A stretch of DNA of 64,000 nt from an uncultured Lachnoclostridium sp. (lineage in GTDB: Bacteria > Bacillota > Clostridia > Lachnospirales > Lachnospiraceae). The position numbers and the translations under genes were made by a program. Of this stretch, positions 43,562 through 52,088 are shown piece by piece (the first letter of the stretch is position 1; the number at the start of each line of letters is the position of its first letter). The stretch is taken from NCBI GenBank assembly GCA_946499505.1, contig CAMMSL010000008.1:34453-98452 (forward strand), in the 5' to 3' direction. A model generated the notes under the pieces. It made no database searches, had not been told where the DNA came from, and saw only the letters and a program-made list of their open reading frames with translations.

Positions 43562-45085
43562 ATGGATGAAAGAACTTACATTGCGATTGACTTGAAATCA
43601 TTCTATGCTTCCGTGGAGTGTATGGAACGTGGACTTGATCCGATGACTACGAATCTGGTAGTGGCGGATAAGAGCCGGACGGAAAAGACGATCTGTCTTG
43701 CTGTTTCCCCGTCTCTTAAGGCATGCGGTATCGCGGGAAGACCGAGACTGTTTGAAGTGGTACAGAAGGTCGGAGAAGTCAATGCACGGCGGAGACAGAA
43801 CGCTCCGGGACATAAGTTTACGGGATCTTCCTGCCAGGCGCCTGAACTGGAGAAAGATCCTTCTCTTGCCTTGGATTACGTAGTCGCTCCGCCTCAGATG
43901 GCGCGGTATATGAAGATCAGCGGCGAGATTTATGAGGTTTATTTGAAGTACATTGCGCCGGAAGATATCCACGTCTATTCCATCGATGAGGTATTTATTG
44001 ACGCGTCATCCTATCTGAGGACATACCAGATGACTGCGCGGGAACTGGCCATGGAGATGATCCGTGATGTGCTCGATACGGTCGGCATCACTGCCACGGC
44101 AGGAATCGGGCCGAACCTGTATCTCAGTAAAGTCGCTATGGATATTGAGGCAAAGCATATTCCGCCGGATGAGAACGGCGTGCGTATCGCCGAATTAGAT
44201 GAGATGTCCTACCGGAGACTGCTGTGGTCTCACCGGCCGCTCACGGATTTCTGGAGAGTCGGGAGAGGCTATGCCAGGAAACTGGAAGAACGCGGACTTT
44301 TTACAATGGGGGATATCGCGCGCTGCTCACTGGGAAAACCGACGGATTATTATAATGAAGATCTTTTATACAATATGTTTGGCGTCAACGCAGAACTGCT
44401 GATCGATCATGCATGGGGCTGGGAGCCGTGTACGATCGCAGACATTAAGGCATATAAGCCGCAGAGCAGCAGTGTCGGTTCCGGTCAGGTGCTGCAGTGT
44501 CCGTATCCGTTTGAAAAAGCAAGGCTGGCAGCGCGTGAGATGGCGGATATGCTTGCGCTGGATCTTGTGGACAAAAGGCTGGTGACTGATCAGATTGTTC
44601 TGACAGTGGGATACGATATTAACAATCTGAAGAATCCTGACCTGCGGAAGAAATACAGCGGAGAAGTGAAGACAGACCGATACGGAAGAAAGATACCGAA
44701 GCATGCGCATGGTACGATCAATCTGAAACAGTATACTTCTTCGACACGGCAGGTTATACAGGCGGTCACAGAACTCTTTGATCGTATTGTAGATAAAAAG
44801 CTTCTGGTGCGGAGACTGAGTATGGCTGCAACACATGTCATTCCGGAAGGAGAGGCGCAGAATAAAATGAAGTTCGAACAGATGGATCTTTTTACAGATT
44901 ATGCTGCCCTTCAGAAAGAACAGGAGAAGCAGGAGGCGGAGCTGGCACGGGAGAAAAGGATGCAGAAAGCGGTGCTGGAGATCAAGAAAAAGTTCGGGAA
45001 GAATGCGATCTTAAAGGGGATGAATCTGGAAGAAGGGGCGACCGCCAGAGACAGGAACAGCCAGATCGGAGGACATAAAGCATAA
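43562..45085 (+). CDS. Y-family DNA polymerase, UmuC/UvrX-like
   Basis: A 507-residue error-prone polymerase. The catalytic residues are seen in YIAIDLKSFYASVECMERG and YSIDEVFIDASSYL; GITATAGIGPNLYLSKVAMD is the conserved fingers/palm segment. Unlike dinB at 21586, it carries a long C-terminal part (residues about 380-507) with a charged coiled coil. Start follows GGGAGGCGG. It is followed 25 bases later by a YolD-like gene, as in Bacillus uvrX-yolD pairs, and sits behind a LexA box, so it is an SOS mutagenesis unit. Confidence 0.92.
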   Translation: MDERTYIAIDLKSFYASVECMERGLDPMTTNLVVADKSRTEKTICLAVSPSLKACGIAGRPRLFEVVQKVGEVNARRRQNAPGHKFTGSSCQAPELEKDPSLALDYVVAPPQMARYMKISGEIYEVYLKYIAPEDIHVYSIDEVFIDASSYLRTYQMTARELAMEMIRDVLDTVGITATAGIGPNLYLSKVAMDIEAKHIPPDENGVRIAELDEMSYRRLLWSHRPLTDFWRVGRGYARKLEERGLFTMGDIARCSLGKPTDYYNEDLLYNMFGVNAELLIDHAWGWEPCTIADIKAYKPQSSSVGSGQVLQCPYPFEKARLAAREMADMLALDLVDKRLVTDQIVLTVGYDINNLKNPDLRKKYSGEVKTDRYGRKIPKHAHGTINLKQYTSSTRQVIQAVTELFDRIVDKKLLVRRLSMAATHVIPEGEAQNKMKFEQMDLFTDYAALQKEQEKQEAELAREKRMQKAVLEIKKKFGKNAILKGMNLEEGATARDRNSQIGGHKA

Positions 45086-45110
45086 AAATTCAGATCGGAG
45101 GTCATGGGGA

Positions 45111-45530
45111 ATGAAGGTTCAGGATAAAGAAAATAGTTATGAAGACATCATTCATCTTCCGCATCATGTATCTGCTGTCCATCCCCATATGCCGGTATCT
45201 GACAGGGCAGCGCAGTTTGCTCCTTTTGCCGCGCTGACCGGATACGGGGACGTGATAAAAGAGACAGCGAGACAGACTGATGCGAAACCGGAACTGTCGG
45301 AAGACGAAAAGGAGATTCTGGATTATAAAATTCAGCTCGCCTGCGGGCTTCCGGGCGAGAAGCCGGGAGTGGTGATCACTTACTTTGTCCCGGATGAGAA
45401 GAAATCCGGCGGGGCATATCATACTGCCGGGGGCAGGATCCGCCGGATTAATTCCGATGCAGGACAGCTTGTCCTGGAGGACGGGATGCAGATCCCGCTG
45501 GATTGTATAGTAGATATTTATTTAAAATAG
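45111..45530 (+). CDS. YolD-like protein
   Basis: A 139-residue protein with the YolD signature SDRAAQFAPFAALTGYGDVI, then ETARQTDAKPELSEDEKEIL. YolD proteins accompany Y-family polymerases in Firmicutes and phages and are thought to act in place of UmuD. The C-terminal half (GGRIRRINSDAGQLVLEDG) is a beta-rich segment resembling a small SH3-like fold. It is the second gene of the SOS operon. Confidence 0.87.
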   Translation: MKVQDKENSYEDIIHLPHHVSAVHPHMPVSDRAAQFAPFAALTGYGDVIKETARQTDAKPELSEDEKEILDYKIQLACGLPGEKPGVVITYFVPDEKKSGGAYHTAGGRIRRINSDAGQLVLEDGMQIPLDCIVDIYLK

Positions 45531-45543
45531 AATATCCGGGATA

Positions 45544-45571
45544 CCGCCTGCGATGAAAGCAGGATAGGCGG
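45544..45571. terminator. Weak hairpin between converging genes
   Basis: CCGCCTGC and GCAGG-AT-AGGCGG pair around GATGAAA; no T-run, so termination is uncertain. Confidence 0.35.
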
Positions 45572-45584
45572 ACGGACAGCACGA

Positions 45585-47177
45585 TCAGCCGCCGGAGCTC
45601 ATTACAAGCACATCGCCCTGCTGGATTATTGTATCACCTCTCGGAATCACGGTATTGCCGTCTTCCCGCCGGATCAGTACGATCAGGGAGTTGTCCCGGC
45701 CGCCCAGCTCTCTTATCCGTTTCCCTATCCGTTTATCGTTCGGCTCGATCTTTGTTTCATCCAGTACAGTATCTGCATCACCCTGATAACTTTCCCCGCT
45801 GAGGACCAGTACATCTCCTTCGCGTAAAAGCACGTCTCCGCGCGGAATGATCGTCTCATCTCCGCGCTCGATCAGAACGGCAAGCACATCTCCCAGATTC
45901 AGCTCACACAGTCTCTTTCCGATATACCGGTGGCCGGGTTTCAGGCGGATCTGAATGAGCTGTATATCCTGTTCATCCTGATAATCGCTGAAAGTTTTCA
46001 TGACATTCTGGCTGTCATCTATCATATCCAGCTTTTCTGCGATAAAAGGAAGAAGAAGCCCCTGAAATGCCACAGAGATAACGGCGACGCAGAAGACGAT
46101 ATTGTATACATCGTATCCGCTGTATCCCGGACTGACTACGGCGATAATGGCAAATACAGCGGATGCGGCGCCTCTGAGACCGGAAAATGCGGTCAGCGCC
46201 TGCTGGCGCCACGAGGCGCGGAACGGGGTCATCAGCAGGAATACTGCCACCGGTCTTGCGATAAAAGTAAGTCCCAGGAATATGAGAAAAGCAATTCCAA
46301 GGATCGGCAGCAGTGTGGAAGGAAAGACAAGAAGTCCCAGCAGGAAAAAGATAAGCATCTGAGCCAGACGGTCAATACTGTCAAAGAACTGGATCAGCGG
46401 GATCTTCGTCTTGTAGCGGGCATTCCCCACGATAAATCCGAAAAGATATACGCTCAGATAACCATTGCCCCCTGCAAGGACGGGAGCGGCATAAGAAAAC
46501 ATGACGAAAGCGATCATCAGGATCGTGCTGATTCCTCCTGTTTCCAGATCAGTTTTCTTCAGAATCTTTACGGCAGCCCAGCCAAGTACGCCGCCGAAAA
46601 TTAAGCCGAACCCGATCTCTTTTACAACGAGCAGCAGGATATTTTCACCGCTGCCTGCCATCCAGTCAAGAATAATGATCGTCAGCATGTAGGCAAAAGG
46701 ATCATTGCTTCCGCTTTCCACCTCCAACAGAGAAGCCGTTCCTTCCTTCAGGTTGAGCTTTTTAGAACGAAGGATTGAAAAGACGGAAGCAGCATCGGTG
46801 GAGCTTAAGACAGCGCCGACAAGGAGGCTTTCCTGAAGGTCCATTCCTACTATATAGTGACAAAACAGCCCGGTCACTCCGGCGGTGATGAGAACTCCGC
46901 CGGTGGCGAGAAGAACTGCTTGAGGGAGAATGGGGCGCGCTTCTTTAAAAGAGGTTCCGAATCCTCCGTAGAACATGATAAAAACTAAGGCAGTACAGCA
47001 TATAGTCTCGGCCATTTTGTAATTATCAAAGGGTATTTTTACGATTCCTTCACTCCCGAACAGCATTCCCAGAGCGATGAATATGAGAACTGCGGGGATA
47101 CCGAAACGTTTCAGAAAACGATTTGTAAGAATACACAAAACGATTACCGATGAACATAATAAAAGACCTAACGCCAT
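45585..47177 (-). CDS. K+/H+-type cation:proton antiporter with two TrkA-C domains
   Basis: A 530-residue CPA1-type antiporter of the NhaP2/CvrA class. Start at MALGLLLCSSVIVL behind GAGGAGG (eight bases); a further upstream ATG has no site. Twelve or so helices (to about residue 385) include the ion-site segments VGAVLSSTDAASVFSIL and ESGSNDPFAYML. Two tandem TrkA-C/RCK-C domains follow (GHRYIGKRLCELNLGDVLAV and DKRIGKRIRELGGRDNSLIV), which sense nucleotides such as c-di-AMP in related proteins. It likely exports K+ in osmoadaptation. Confidence 0.88.
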   Translation of the reverse strand: MALGLLLCSSVIVLCILTNRFLKRFGIPAVLIFIALGMLFGSEGIVKIPFDNYKMAETICCTALVFIMFYGGFGTSFKEARPILPQAVLLATGGVLITAGVTGLFCHYIVGMDLQESLLVGAVLSSTDAASVFSILRSKKLNLKEGTASLLEVESGSNDPFAYMLTIIILDWMAGSGENILLLVVKEIGFGLIFGGVLGWAAVKILKKTDLETGGISTILMIAFVMFSYAAPVLAGGNGYLSVYLFGFIVGNARYKTKIPLIQFFDSIDRLAQMLIFFLLGLLVFPSTLLPILGIAFLIFLGLTFIARPVAVFLLMTPFRASWRQQALTAFSGLRGAASAVFAIIAVVSPGYSGYDVYNIVFCVAVISVAFQGLLLPFIAEKLDMIDDSQNVMKTFSDYQDEQDIQLIQIRLKPGHRYIGKRLCELNLGDVLAVLIERGDETIIPRGDVLLREGDVLVLSGESYQGDADTVLDETKIEPNDKRIGKRIRELGGRDNSLIVLIRREDGNTVIPRGDTIIQQGDVLVMSSGG

Positions 47178-47200
47178 ACACACTGCCTCCTCTAAAATGA

Positions 47201-47240
47201 AAAAGGGAATGGACACACCGGTGGCGGGCCCATTCCCTCT
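47201..47240. terminator. Bidirectional hairpin between tetR and the antiporter
   Basis: AGGGAATGG and CCATTCCCT pair; T-rich on both sides. On the minus strand it lies after tetR and also between the antiporter promoter and its start, so it may end tetR and attenuate the antiporter. Confidence 0.65.
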
Positions 47241-47261
47241 GTTTTTTAATTACTGATTAAA

Positions 47262-47291
47262 AGTATAACATGTTAAGTGTGAAAATTTCAA
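47262..47291 (-). promoter_or_regulatory. Promoter of the antiporter
   Basis: On the minus strand TTGAAA (47291-47286), 18 bases, TATACT (47267-47262). The -35 overlaps the last codons of tetR. Confidence 0.55.
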
Positions 47292-47911
47292 GGACAGACT
47301 TCAGATCCGTCCGAACAGGCAGTTCCCTGAGTCTTCCTTTCAGTCAGTCCGGTACCGTCCAGCCCGTGCAGGATCAGACGGGTGGCAAGCGGGATCATCT
47401 CCTCTATGGGAATCCGCTGTCCGTCTACTTCCCACTGGCGATATACTACGCCGAGACAGACAGAAAAATATGTGATGATCAGATTACTTTCAAAGCGGTT
47501 ATATTCCGGAAAACTGTGATATTTTGCAAAAAAATGTTCACGGATCAGATCAGAAGGAGTTTTTGCGTCCGGAATTTTACTTTTGATCGAAAGAATCTTT
47601 TTGTCAACAGGGTCGAGGGCAGCCATAAACTGAAAGCTGTGCTGGATGATCTTCTCCGCGTCATCAGGAAAGACTGTCTCGGAAATCATCCGAAGAGTAG
47701 GTTCCATAAGTTTGAACTGACAGGCAGCGACCAGATGATCCAGAGAAGCATAATGCAGGTAAAATGTTTTCCGGTTGATCTGAGCTCTTTCCGTGAGCTC
47801 TTTGATCGAGATCCTGGAATATTCGTTTTCCGCTATCATCTCGCGAAATGTGTTCTCTATCAAATTTTCATTCTTTATAAATCGCAGATCCTGTTTTGAC
47901 GTACGGTCCAT
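47288..47911 (-). CDS. TetR-family regulator
   Basis: A 207-residue TetR-like protein starting MDRTSKQDLRFIKNENLIEN behind AGAGGAGAAAAAG. The helix-turn-helix is YSRISIKELTERAQINRKTFYLHY. The C-terminal domain is of the TetR_C/DhaS-like type. A 36-base palindrome lies between it and the divergent cytidylate-kinase-like gene (47947-47982), so it most likely represses both itself and that gene. Confidence 0.88.
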   Translation of the reverse strand: MDRTSKQDLRFIKNENLIENTFREMIAENEYSRISIKELTERAQINRKTFYLHYASLDHLVAACQFKLMEPTLRMISETVFPDDAEKIIQHSFQFMAALDPVDKKILSIKSKIPDAKTPSDLIREHFFAKYHSFPEYNRFESNLIITYFSVCLGVVYRQWEVDGQRIPIEEMIPLATRLILHGLDGTGLTERKTQGTACSDGSEVCP

Positions 47912-47946
47912 CTTTTTCTCCTCTTGTAAGTACTTTTTGAATATAA

Positions 47947-47982
47947 GCTTAATACACATATTTTATAAAATGTGTATTAAGC
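47947..47982. promoter_or_regulatory. 36-base TetR operator palindrome
   Basis: Arms GCTTAATACACAT (47947-47959) and ATGTGTATTAAGC (47970-47982) pair perfectly over 13 bases around a 10-base centre. A related sequence, TTAATACACTCGTGT, lies at about 48069-48083 before the divergent gene. Confidence 0.85.
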
Positions 47983-48115
47983 CACAGGCAAGGACAAGTG
48001 CCCATTGTAGCTAAAACGTATTTTTATTATTATAATACCATAGGAAAAAACAATCAACGGGTGGAGATTAATACACTCGTGTGAAATATTTAAAATGACT
48101 ACTGGAGGTATGAAG

Positions 48116-48718
48116 ATGAAATTTCGTTATATAACAATTGAAAGAGAATACGGAAGCGGAGGAACAAAGATTGCACGCAGATTGTCAGAGATCAGCGGTG
48201 TGCCGTGTTATGGACATGAGATTCTTGAAGCGGTAGCGAAGAAGCAGGGAATCCCGGTCGAGAGGATCAACCAGTACGAGGAAAAAGCGACTGGAAGTCT
48301 GATCTACTCTATGTTTGTTATGAGCCGGGTGCAGACAGGCGACCCGAACATGCTGACGGAAGAAGGAAAGGTTTTTCTTGATGAACAGCTTGAAATCCGG
48401 AGAATTGCCATGGAAGGGCCTGCGATCTTTCTGGGACATTGTGCCAGTGATGCGCTGAGAGAGCAGAAAGGGGTTGTAAAAGTATTTATCCATTCGGAGG
48501 ATGAGGAAGAGGTAAAGAACCGGATCGCGAAAGACTATGGGATTGCCCCGGAGGAAGTGGAGGCGACCCGCAGATTTTACAACAAGAAGAGAGCCGGATA
48601 TTTCCGTGCCAATACGGGACACGACTGGAAAGACCTGAAAAATTATGATGTGGTCCTCGACTCTGCCAAGTTGGGAGTAGAAGGCTGCGTGAACGTACTT
48701 AAAGGTATTTTTGAATAA
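48116..48718 (+). CDS. Cytidylate-kinase-like protein
   Basis: A 200-residue P-loop protein of the cytidylate kinase-like family: KFRYITIEREYGSGGTKIAR replaces the normal GPSGSGKST loop. The rest (VPCYGHEILEAVAKKQGIP, FLGHCASDALREQKGVVKVF, HDWKDLKNYDVVLDSAKLG) follows the family. It is not the housekeeping Cmk. The true substrate is unknown. Start at MKFRYI, seven bases after GGAGG. Control by the divergent TetR is likely from the operator between them. Confidence 0.85.
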   Translation: MKFRYITIEREYGSGGTKIARRLSEISGVPCYGHEILEAVAKKQGIPVERINQYEEKATGSLIYSMFVMSRVQTGDPNMLTEEGKVFLDEQLEIRRIAMEGPAIFLGHCASDALREQKGVVKVFIHSEDEEEVKNRIAKDYGIAPEEVEATRRFYNKKRAGYFRANTGHDWKDLKNYDVVLDSAKLGVEGCVNVLKGIFE

Positions 48719-48737
48719 TAAGATGATATACATAAAG

Positions 48738-48801
48738 ATCCGCAGGATCAGAGTATTATACTGTCATTCTTTCGACAGGCAGCCTGATCCTGCGGATTTT
48801 C
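48738..48801. terminator. Bidirectional terminator after the cytidylate-kinase-like gene
   Basis: ATCCGCAGGATCAG (48738-48751) pairs with CTGATCCTGCGGAT (48784-48797), with CTGTC/GACAG nested; T-run on the plus strand. Confidence 0.9.
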
Positions 48802-48813
48802 GCCGGGCATCGG

Positions 48814-49482
48814 TTACGCACATTTAAAGTGATCCGGTCCCGCGCCAATCTCGAAATGATATTTCACAATACCAAGATCGAGCTTTGTGTAGAAACCGAA
48901 GCCGGCTTTGGCGATGACTTTATTTCTCTTTAGTATAAAGCGGAATTTCTGTTGGTTCATTGCGGTAGGAGCCAGCAGCGCAGCTTCTGTTCCGGCTCTG
49001 AACCAGTCGGGCAGCGGCCGGTCCGCTTCGATGACCGCATCTATAGATTTTGAATGATGTGGTACTCCGCAGTTTTTGCCATATCCGATGGCGATAACAG
49101 CACATAACTTTTCTCCGCTGTTGACGGTGAACGCAGTTTTGATTTTACTGTAAGTTAAAGCAGCCCAGCATGTATTTAGACCAAGCTGCTGCGCTTTAAG
49201 GACAAGTCGTTCGCCGTAGTAACCGCATGTTTCTTCAAGATCAGAGCTCTTTTCCCCGATCAGGACAATATAGTTTGTGACACCGCGGAATTTTCCATAA
49301 TGTGCCATAAAGTTCTCAAAGGCTTTCGGCTCATTTCTGACCAGCTGGATGTGCAGCCCGCTCTCTCTATTGCAGGCTTTGATTTCGTTTTCCAGCTCAG
49401 TAACAGCACCGTCTTCAAGGGGGCTGCTTGTATATTGGCGAACACTGTGCCTTTCTTTCATTGCTTCTTTTAAATCCATCAT
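48814..49482 (-). CDS. Nitroreductase-family protein
   Basis: An FMN-dependent oxidoreductase-like protein of about 222 residues. I place the start at MMDLKEAMKERHSVRQY because GGAG lies eight bases before it; an upstream ATG at 49500 adds six residues. The RHSVRQY motif and the late LAPTAMNQQKFRF (the conserved APS/APT-x-x-N-x-Q-P region) mark the family; NTCWAAL is the mid-protein FMN segment. It is of the short TM1586-like type. Substrate unknown. It converges on the terminator at 48738. Confidence 0.85.
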   Translation of the reverse strand: MMDLKEAMKERHSVRQYTSSPLEDGAVTELENEIKACNRESGLHIQLVRNEPKAFENFMAHYGKFRGVTNYIVLIGEKSSDLEETCGYYGERLVLKAQQLGLNTCWAALTYSKIKTAFTVNSGEKLCAVIAIGYGKNCGVPHHSKSIDAVIEADRPLPDWFRAGTEAALLAPTAMNQQKFRFILKRNKVIAKAGFGFYTKLDLGIVKYHFEIGAGPDHFKCA

Positions 49483-49581
49483 ATTACTAACTCCATTCAT
49501 GTTGTTTTGTTCAATACAAAGTATTATATCATTGACAGATAATCTTACATATATAATAATTAAACAGAAGAATTTTATTTT

Positions 49582-50355
49582 TTGATGATGATAATTGTGA
49601 GCTTTTTTTTCGGAAATCCCTTTTCACATAGAGAAACTCTTTTGTTCTTTGAGGTGTGGGAGCCTGGCTGGATAAGCACGCGCTCTTATCTGCTCGTACT
49701 GTGCTGGGCTGCTACAATTTTTCTCACTCTGTTTATGGTCTGTTATAAAATCCTGAAAAGTTTCAAGGAATTTGACGATATTCTGCAGCAGCAATGTGAC
49801 CCGAAACAGTATCTTGAGGTCATAAGTTATGGGGTATCTTATGGAAAAGAGCTTCGGCTTAAAGGATATCAAAAGTCTGTATTCCAGTTAATGCAGCAGA
49901 GATATGCATTGGCATTGATGGTAAATGCACAATTAGAAGAAAGCAGAAGGTTCCTGAATGATGGATGGATTGGAAAGAAGAAAAACGGAATTTATAAAAA
50001 TACTGTATTCAATCTGGATCTTGTGGAAGCATACCAGCAGCAGGACGCAGAGAGATATAATAAACTATATGACCGGGCAGGAAGGTCATTCAAGAAGAAC
50101 AGACTTTTTGGTGTACAGAAGATGTTTCTTGATCATCAGTATAAGCAGGCCGTAGATGTTCTGGAGAGTTATAAGGTAAAGTCCGTTTATAATAATGTGA
50201 CCAGATTACAGCTCCTCGGTCTGTGCTATGATAATCTGGGAGACCGGAAAAGAGCAGAAGAATGTATGCGGTATGTACTGGAATACGGGAATACAATGCC
50301 TGCCAGAGCAAAGGCAGAGAAGTGGCTTACACACAACAGGGAACAGCTAGTCTGA
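49582..50355 (+). CDS. Uncharacterised protein with membrane anchor and TPR-like tail
   Basis: I do not recognise this family. A membrane helix at about residues 36-58 (RSYLLVLCWAATIFLTLFM) is followed by a helical region of some 200 residues; the end (LLGLCYDNLGDRKRAEECMR and YVLEYGNTMPARAKAEKWL) has the look of tetratricopeptide repeats. The start is uncertain: the ATGATGATG at 49582 has no evident ribosome site. It precedes an EamA exporter by 28 bases. Confidence 0.65.
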   Translation: MMMIIVSFFFGNPFSHRETLLFFEVWEPGWISTRSYLLVLCWAATIFLTLFMVCYKILKSFKEFDDILQQQCDPKQYLEVISYGVSYGKELRLKGYQKSVFQLMQQRYALALMVNAQLEESRRFLNDGWIGKKKNGIYKNTVFNLDLVEAYQQQDAERYNKLYDRAGRSFKKNRLFGVQKMFLDHQYKQAVDVLESYKVKSVYNNVTRLQLLGLCYDNLGDRKRAEECMRYVLEYGNTMPARAKAEKWLTHNREQLV

Positions 50356-50383
50356 GAATAAACGGGATGGGAGGAAATGGAAT

Positions 50384-51250
50384 ATGTGGCTTTTCTATGC
50401 TATAGGCTCTGCATTTTTTGCCGGAGTGACTTCGATTCTGGCAAAATGCGGGATAAGGAAAACGGACTCTACCGTGGCAACGGCAGTGCGCACGGTGGTA
50501 GTCCTTATCTTTTCGTGGATCATGGTGCTCATATCGGGCTCCTTTGATCAGATTACTTCAATCAGCGGATATACGTTTCTATTTCTGGTCCTGTCGGGAG
50601 CTGCCACGGGAGCATCCTGGCTGTGTTATTTCAAGGCGCTTCAGACGGGAGATGTCAATAAAGTCGTGCCCATCGATAAATCAAGCACGGTCCTTACGAT
50701 CATACTGGCGCTGATCTTTCTGCATGAGGGAATCTCTTTCCCGAAAGCAGTGGCTGTCATTGTTATTGCAGCAGGGATCATGCTGATGATCGAGAGAAAG
50801 GATGTGGAAGAGACGAAGACCACCGGAAAAGGCAGGTGGCTGCTCTATGCGGCGGGCTCGGCTTTCTTTGCCAGCCTGACAGCAATTTTGGGAAAAATTG
50901 GCATTTCCGGAGTGGAGTCCAATCTGGGAACAGCCATCCGCACGTGCGTTGTGCTCGTCATGGCGTGGGGGATGGTATTTGTCACCGGGAAACAGCGGGA
51001 AGTCACGCAGATCGGGAAAAAAGAGATGGGATTTATCTGTCTGTCCGGTGTCGCGACAGGGGCATCATGGCTGTGCTATTATCGTGCGCTTCAGGAGGGA
51101 CCTGCGAGCATTGTGGCGCCTGTCGACAAGCTGAGTGTATTGGTGACAGTCGTGTTCTCGTATTTTGTATTCGGAGAGAAACTGGGAAAGAAAGAGGCGC
51201 TGGGGCTTGCACTGCTCACCGGCGGTACAGTGGCAATGACGCTGTTATGA
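50384..51250 (+). CDS. EamA/DMT-family transporter
   Basis: A 288-residue ten-helix transporter with two EamA halves; each begins alike (LFYAIGSAFFAGVTSILAKCGI and LLYAAGSAFFASLTAILGKIGI) and each contains GAATGASWLCYFKAL or GVATGASWLCYYRAL, showing an internal duplication that is unusually well preserved. These proteins export amino acids or metabolites. A strong GGGAGGAAATGG site precedes the ATG. Confidence 0.9.
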   Translation: MWLFYAIGSAFFAGVTSILAKCGIRKTDSTVATAVRTVVVLIFSWIMVLISGSFDQITSISGYTFLFLVLSGAATGASWLCYFKALQTGDVNKVVPIDKSSTVLTIILALIFLHEGISFPKAVAVIVIAAGIMLMIERKDVEETKTTGKGRWLLYAAGSAFFASLTAILGKIGISGVESNLGTAIRTCVVLVMAWGMVFVTGKQREVTQIGKKEMGFICLSGVATGASWLCYYRALQEGPASIVAPVDKLSVLVTVVFSYFVFGEKLGKKEALGLALLTGGTVAMTLL

Positions 51251-51416
51251 GCAGACGGTCAGATTTTCAGATTCTAATTTTAACAATTCAGAAACAAAAG
51301 TCAAATAATATGGAAACATAATCCCCTTATAGTATGCTAAGACAAAATACAAAATCAAGAGGTCATTACCTGATCCGGGCCGCTGTCAGTCGTGCGGAGA
51401 AAGTGAGGAAGATAAG

Positions 51417-52088
51417 ATGATACACATTCTTGTAGTAGAAGATGATGACAAATTAAATAAAATTGTCTGCACGTATTTAAACGACAGTGGATTTGAGGCA
51501 AAAGGATGTTTAAATGCAAGGGATGCCTATGATGAGATGTACAGTCAGCTCTATGATCTGATCATATCTGACATCATGATGCCGGAGATCGACGGATTTG
51601 AGTTCGCCAGGACTGTGAGAAAAGTAAATGAGAGAATCCCAATCCTCTTTATGTCTGCAAAGGACGATCTCCCGTCCAAGCAGCGGGGATTCCGTCTGGG
51701 AATCGATGACTATATGGTAAAGCCGGTCGATCTGGACGAGCTGGTACTCCGTGTGCGCGCTCTTCTGCGCAGGGCAAATATCGAGACAGAGCGTAAGATC
51801 TCTGTCGGCAATCTGACACTGGATGCAGACGGCCTGAGCGCAGAGGTGGACGGAGAGGAGATCAGCCTGACGACACGGGAATTTAATATCATATATAAGC
51901 TGTTATCCTATCCGAAGAAAACATTTTCAAGGGCTCAGCTTATGGATGAATTCTGGGATGTGGACAGTGACGCCAGCCTGCGCGCGGTGGATGTGTACAT
52001 GACCAAACTTAGAAATAAACTGTCCGGCTGTAACGGATTTAAGATCGTGACAGTCCGGGGACTGGGATATAAGGCGGTGTTGCAATGA
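51417..52088 (+). CDS. OmpR-family response regulator
   Basis: A 223-residue regulator. The receiver domain has the acidic pocket in VVEDDDK and the phospho-acceptor Asp in LIISDIMMPEIDGFEF near residue 52, with the Lys in DDYMVKPVD. The winged-helix output domain follows (SLTTREFNIIYKLLSYPKKT, AVDVYMTKLRNKL). It overlaps the kinase gene by four bases (ATGA). No obvious target operon of ABC or antimicrobial-peptide type lies downstream. Confidence 0.94.
   Translation: MIHILVVEDDDKLNKIVCTYLNDSGFEAKGCLNARDAYDEMYSQLYDLIISDIMMPEIDGFEFARTVRKVNERIPILFMSAKDDLPSKQRGFRLGIDDYMVKPVDLDELVLRVRALLRRANIETERKISVGNLTLDADGLSAEVDGEEISLTTREFNIIYKLLSYPKKTFSRAQLMDEFWDVDSDASLRAVDVYMTKLRNKLSGCNGFKIVTVRGLGYKAVLQ

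Noticed and set aside
45930-46604. Open frame of 224 codons opposite the cation antiporter
   Set aside because: Antisense shadow of a membrane protein gene with strong TrkA-C and antiporter motifs on the real strand.
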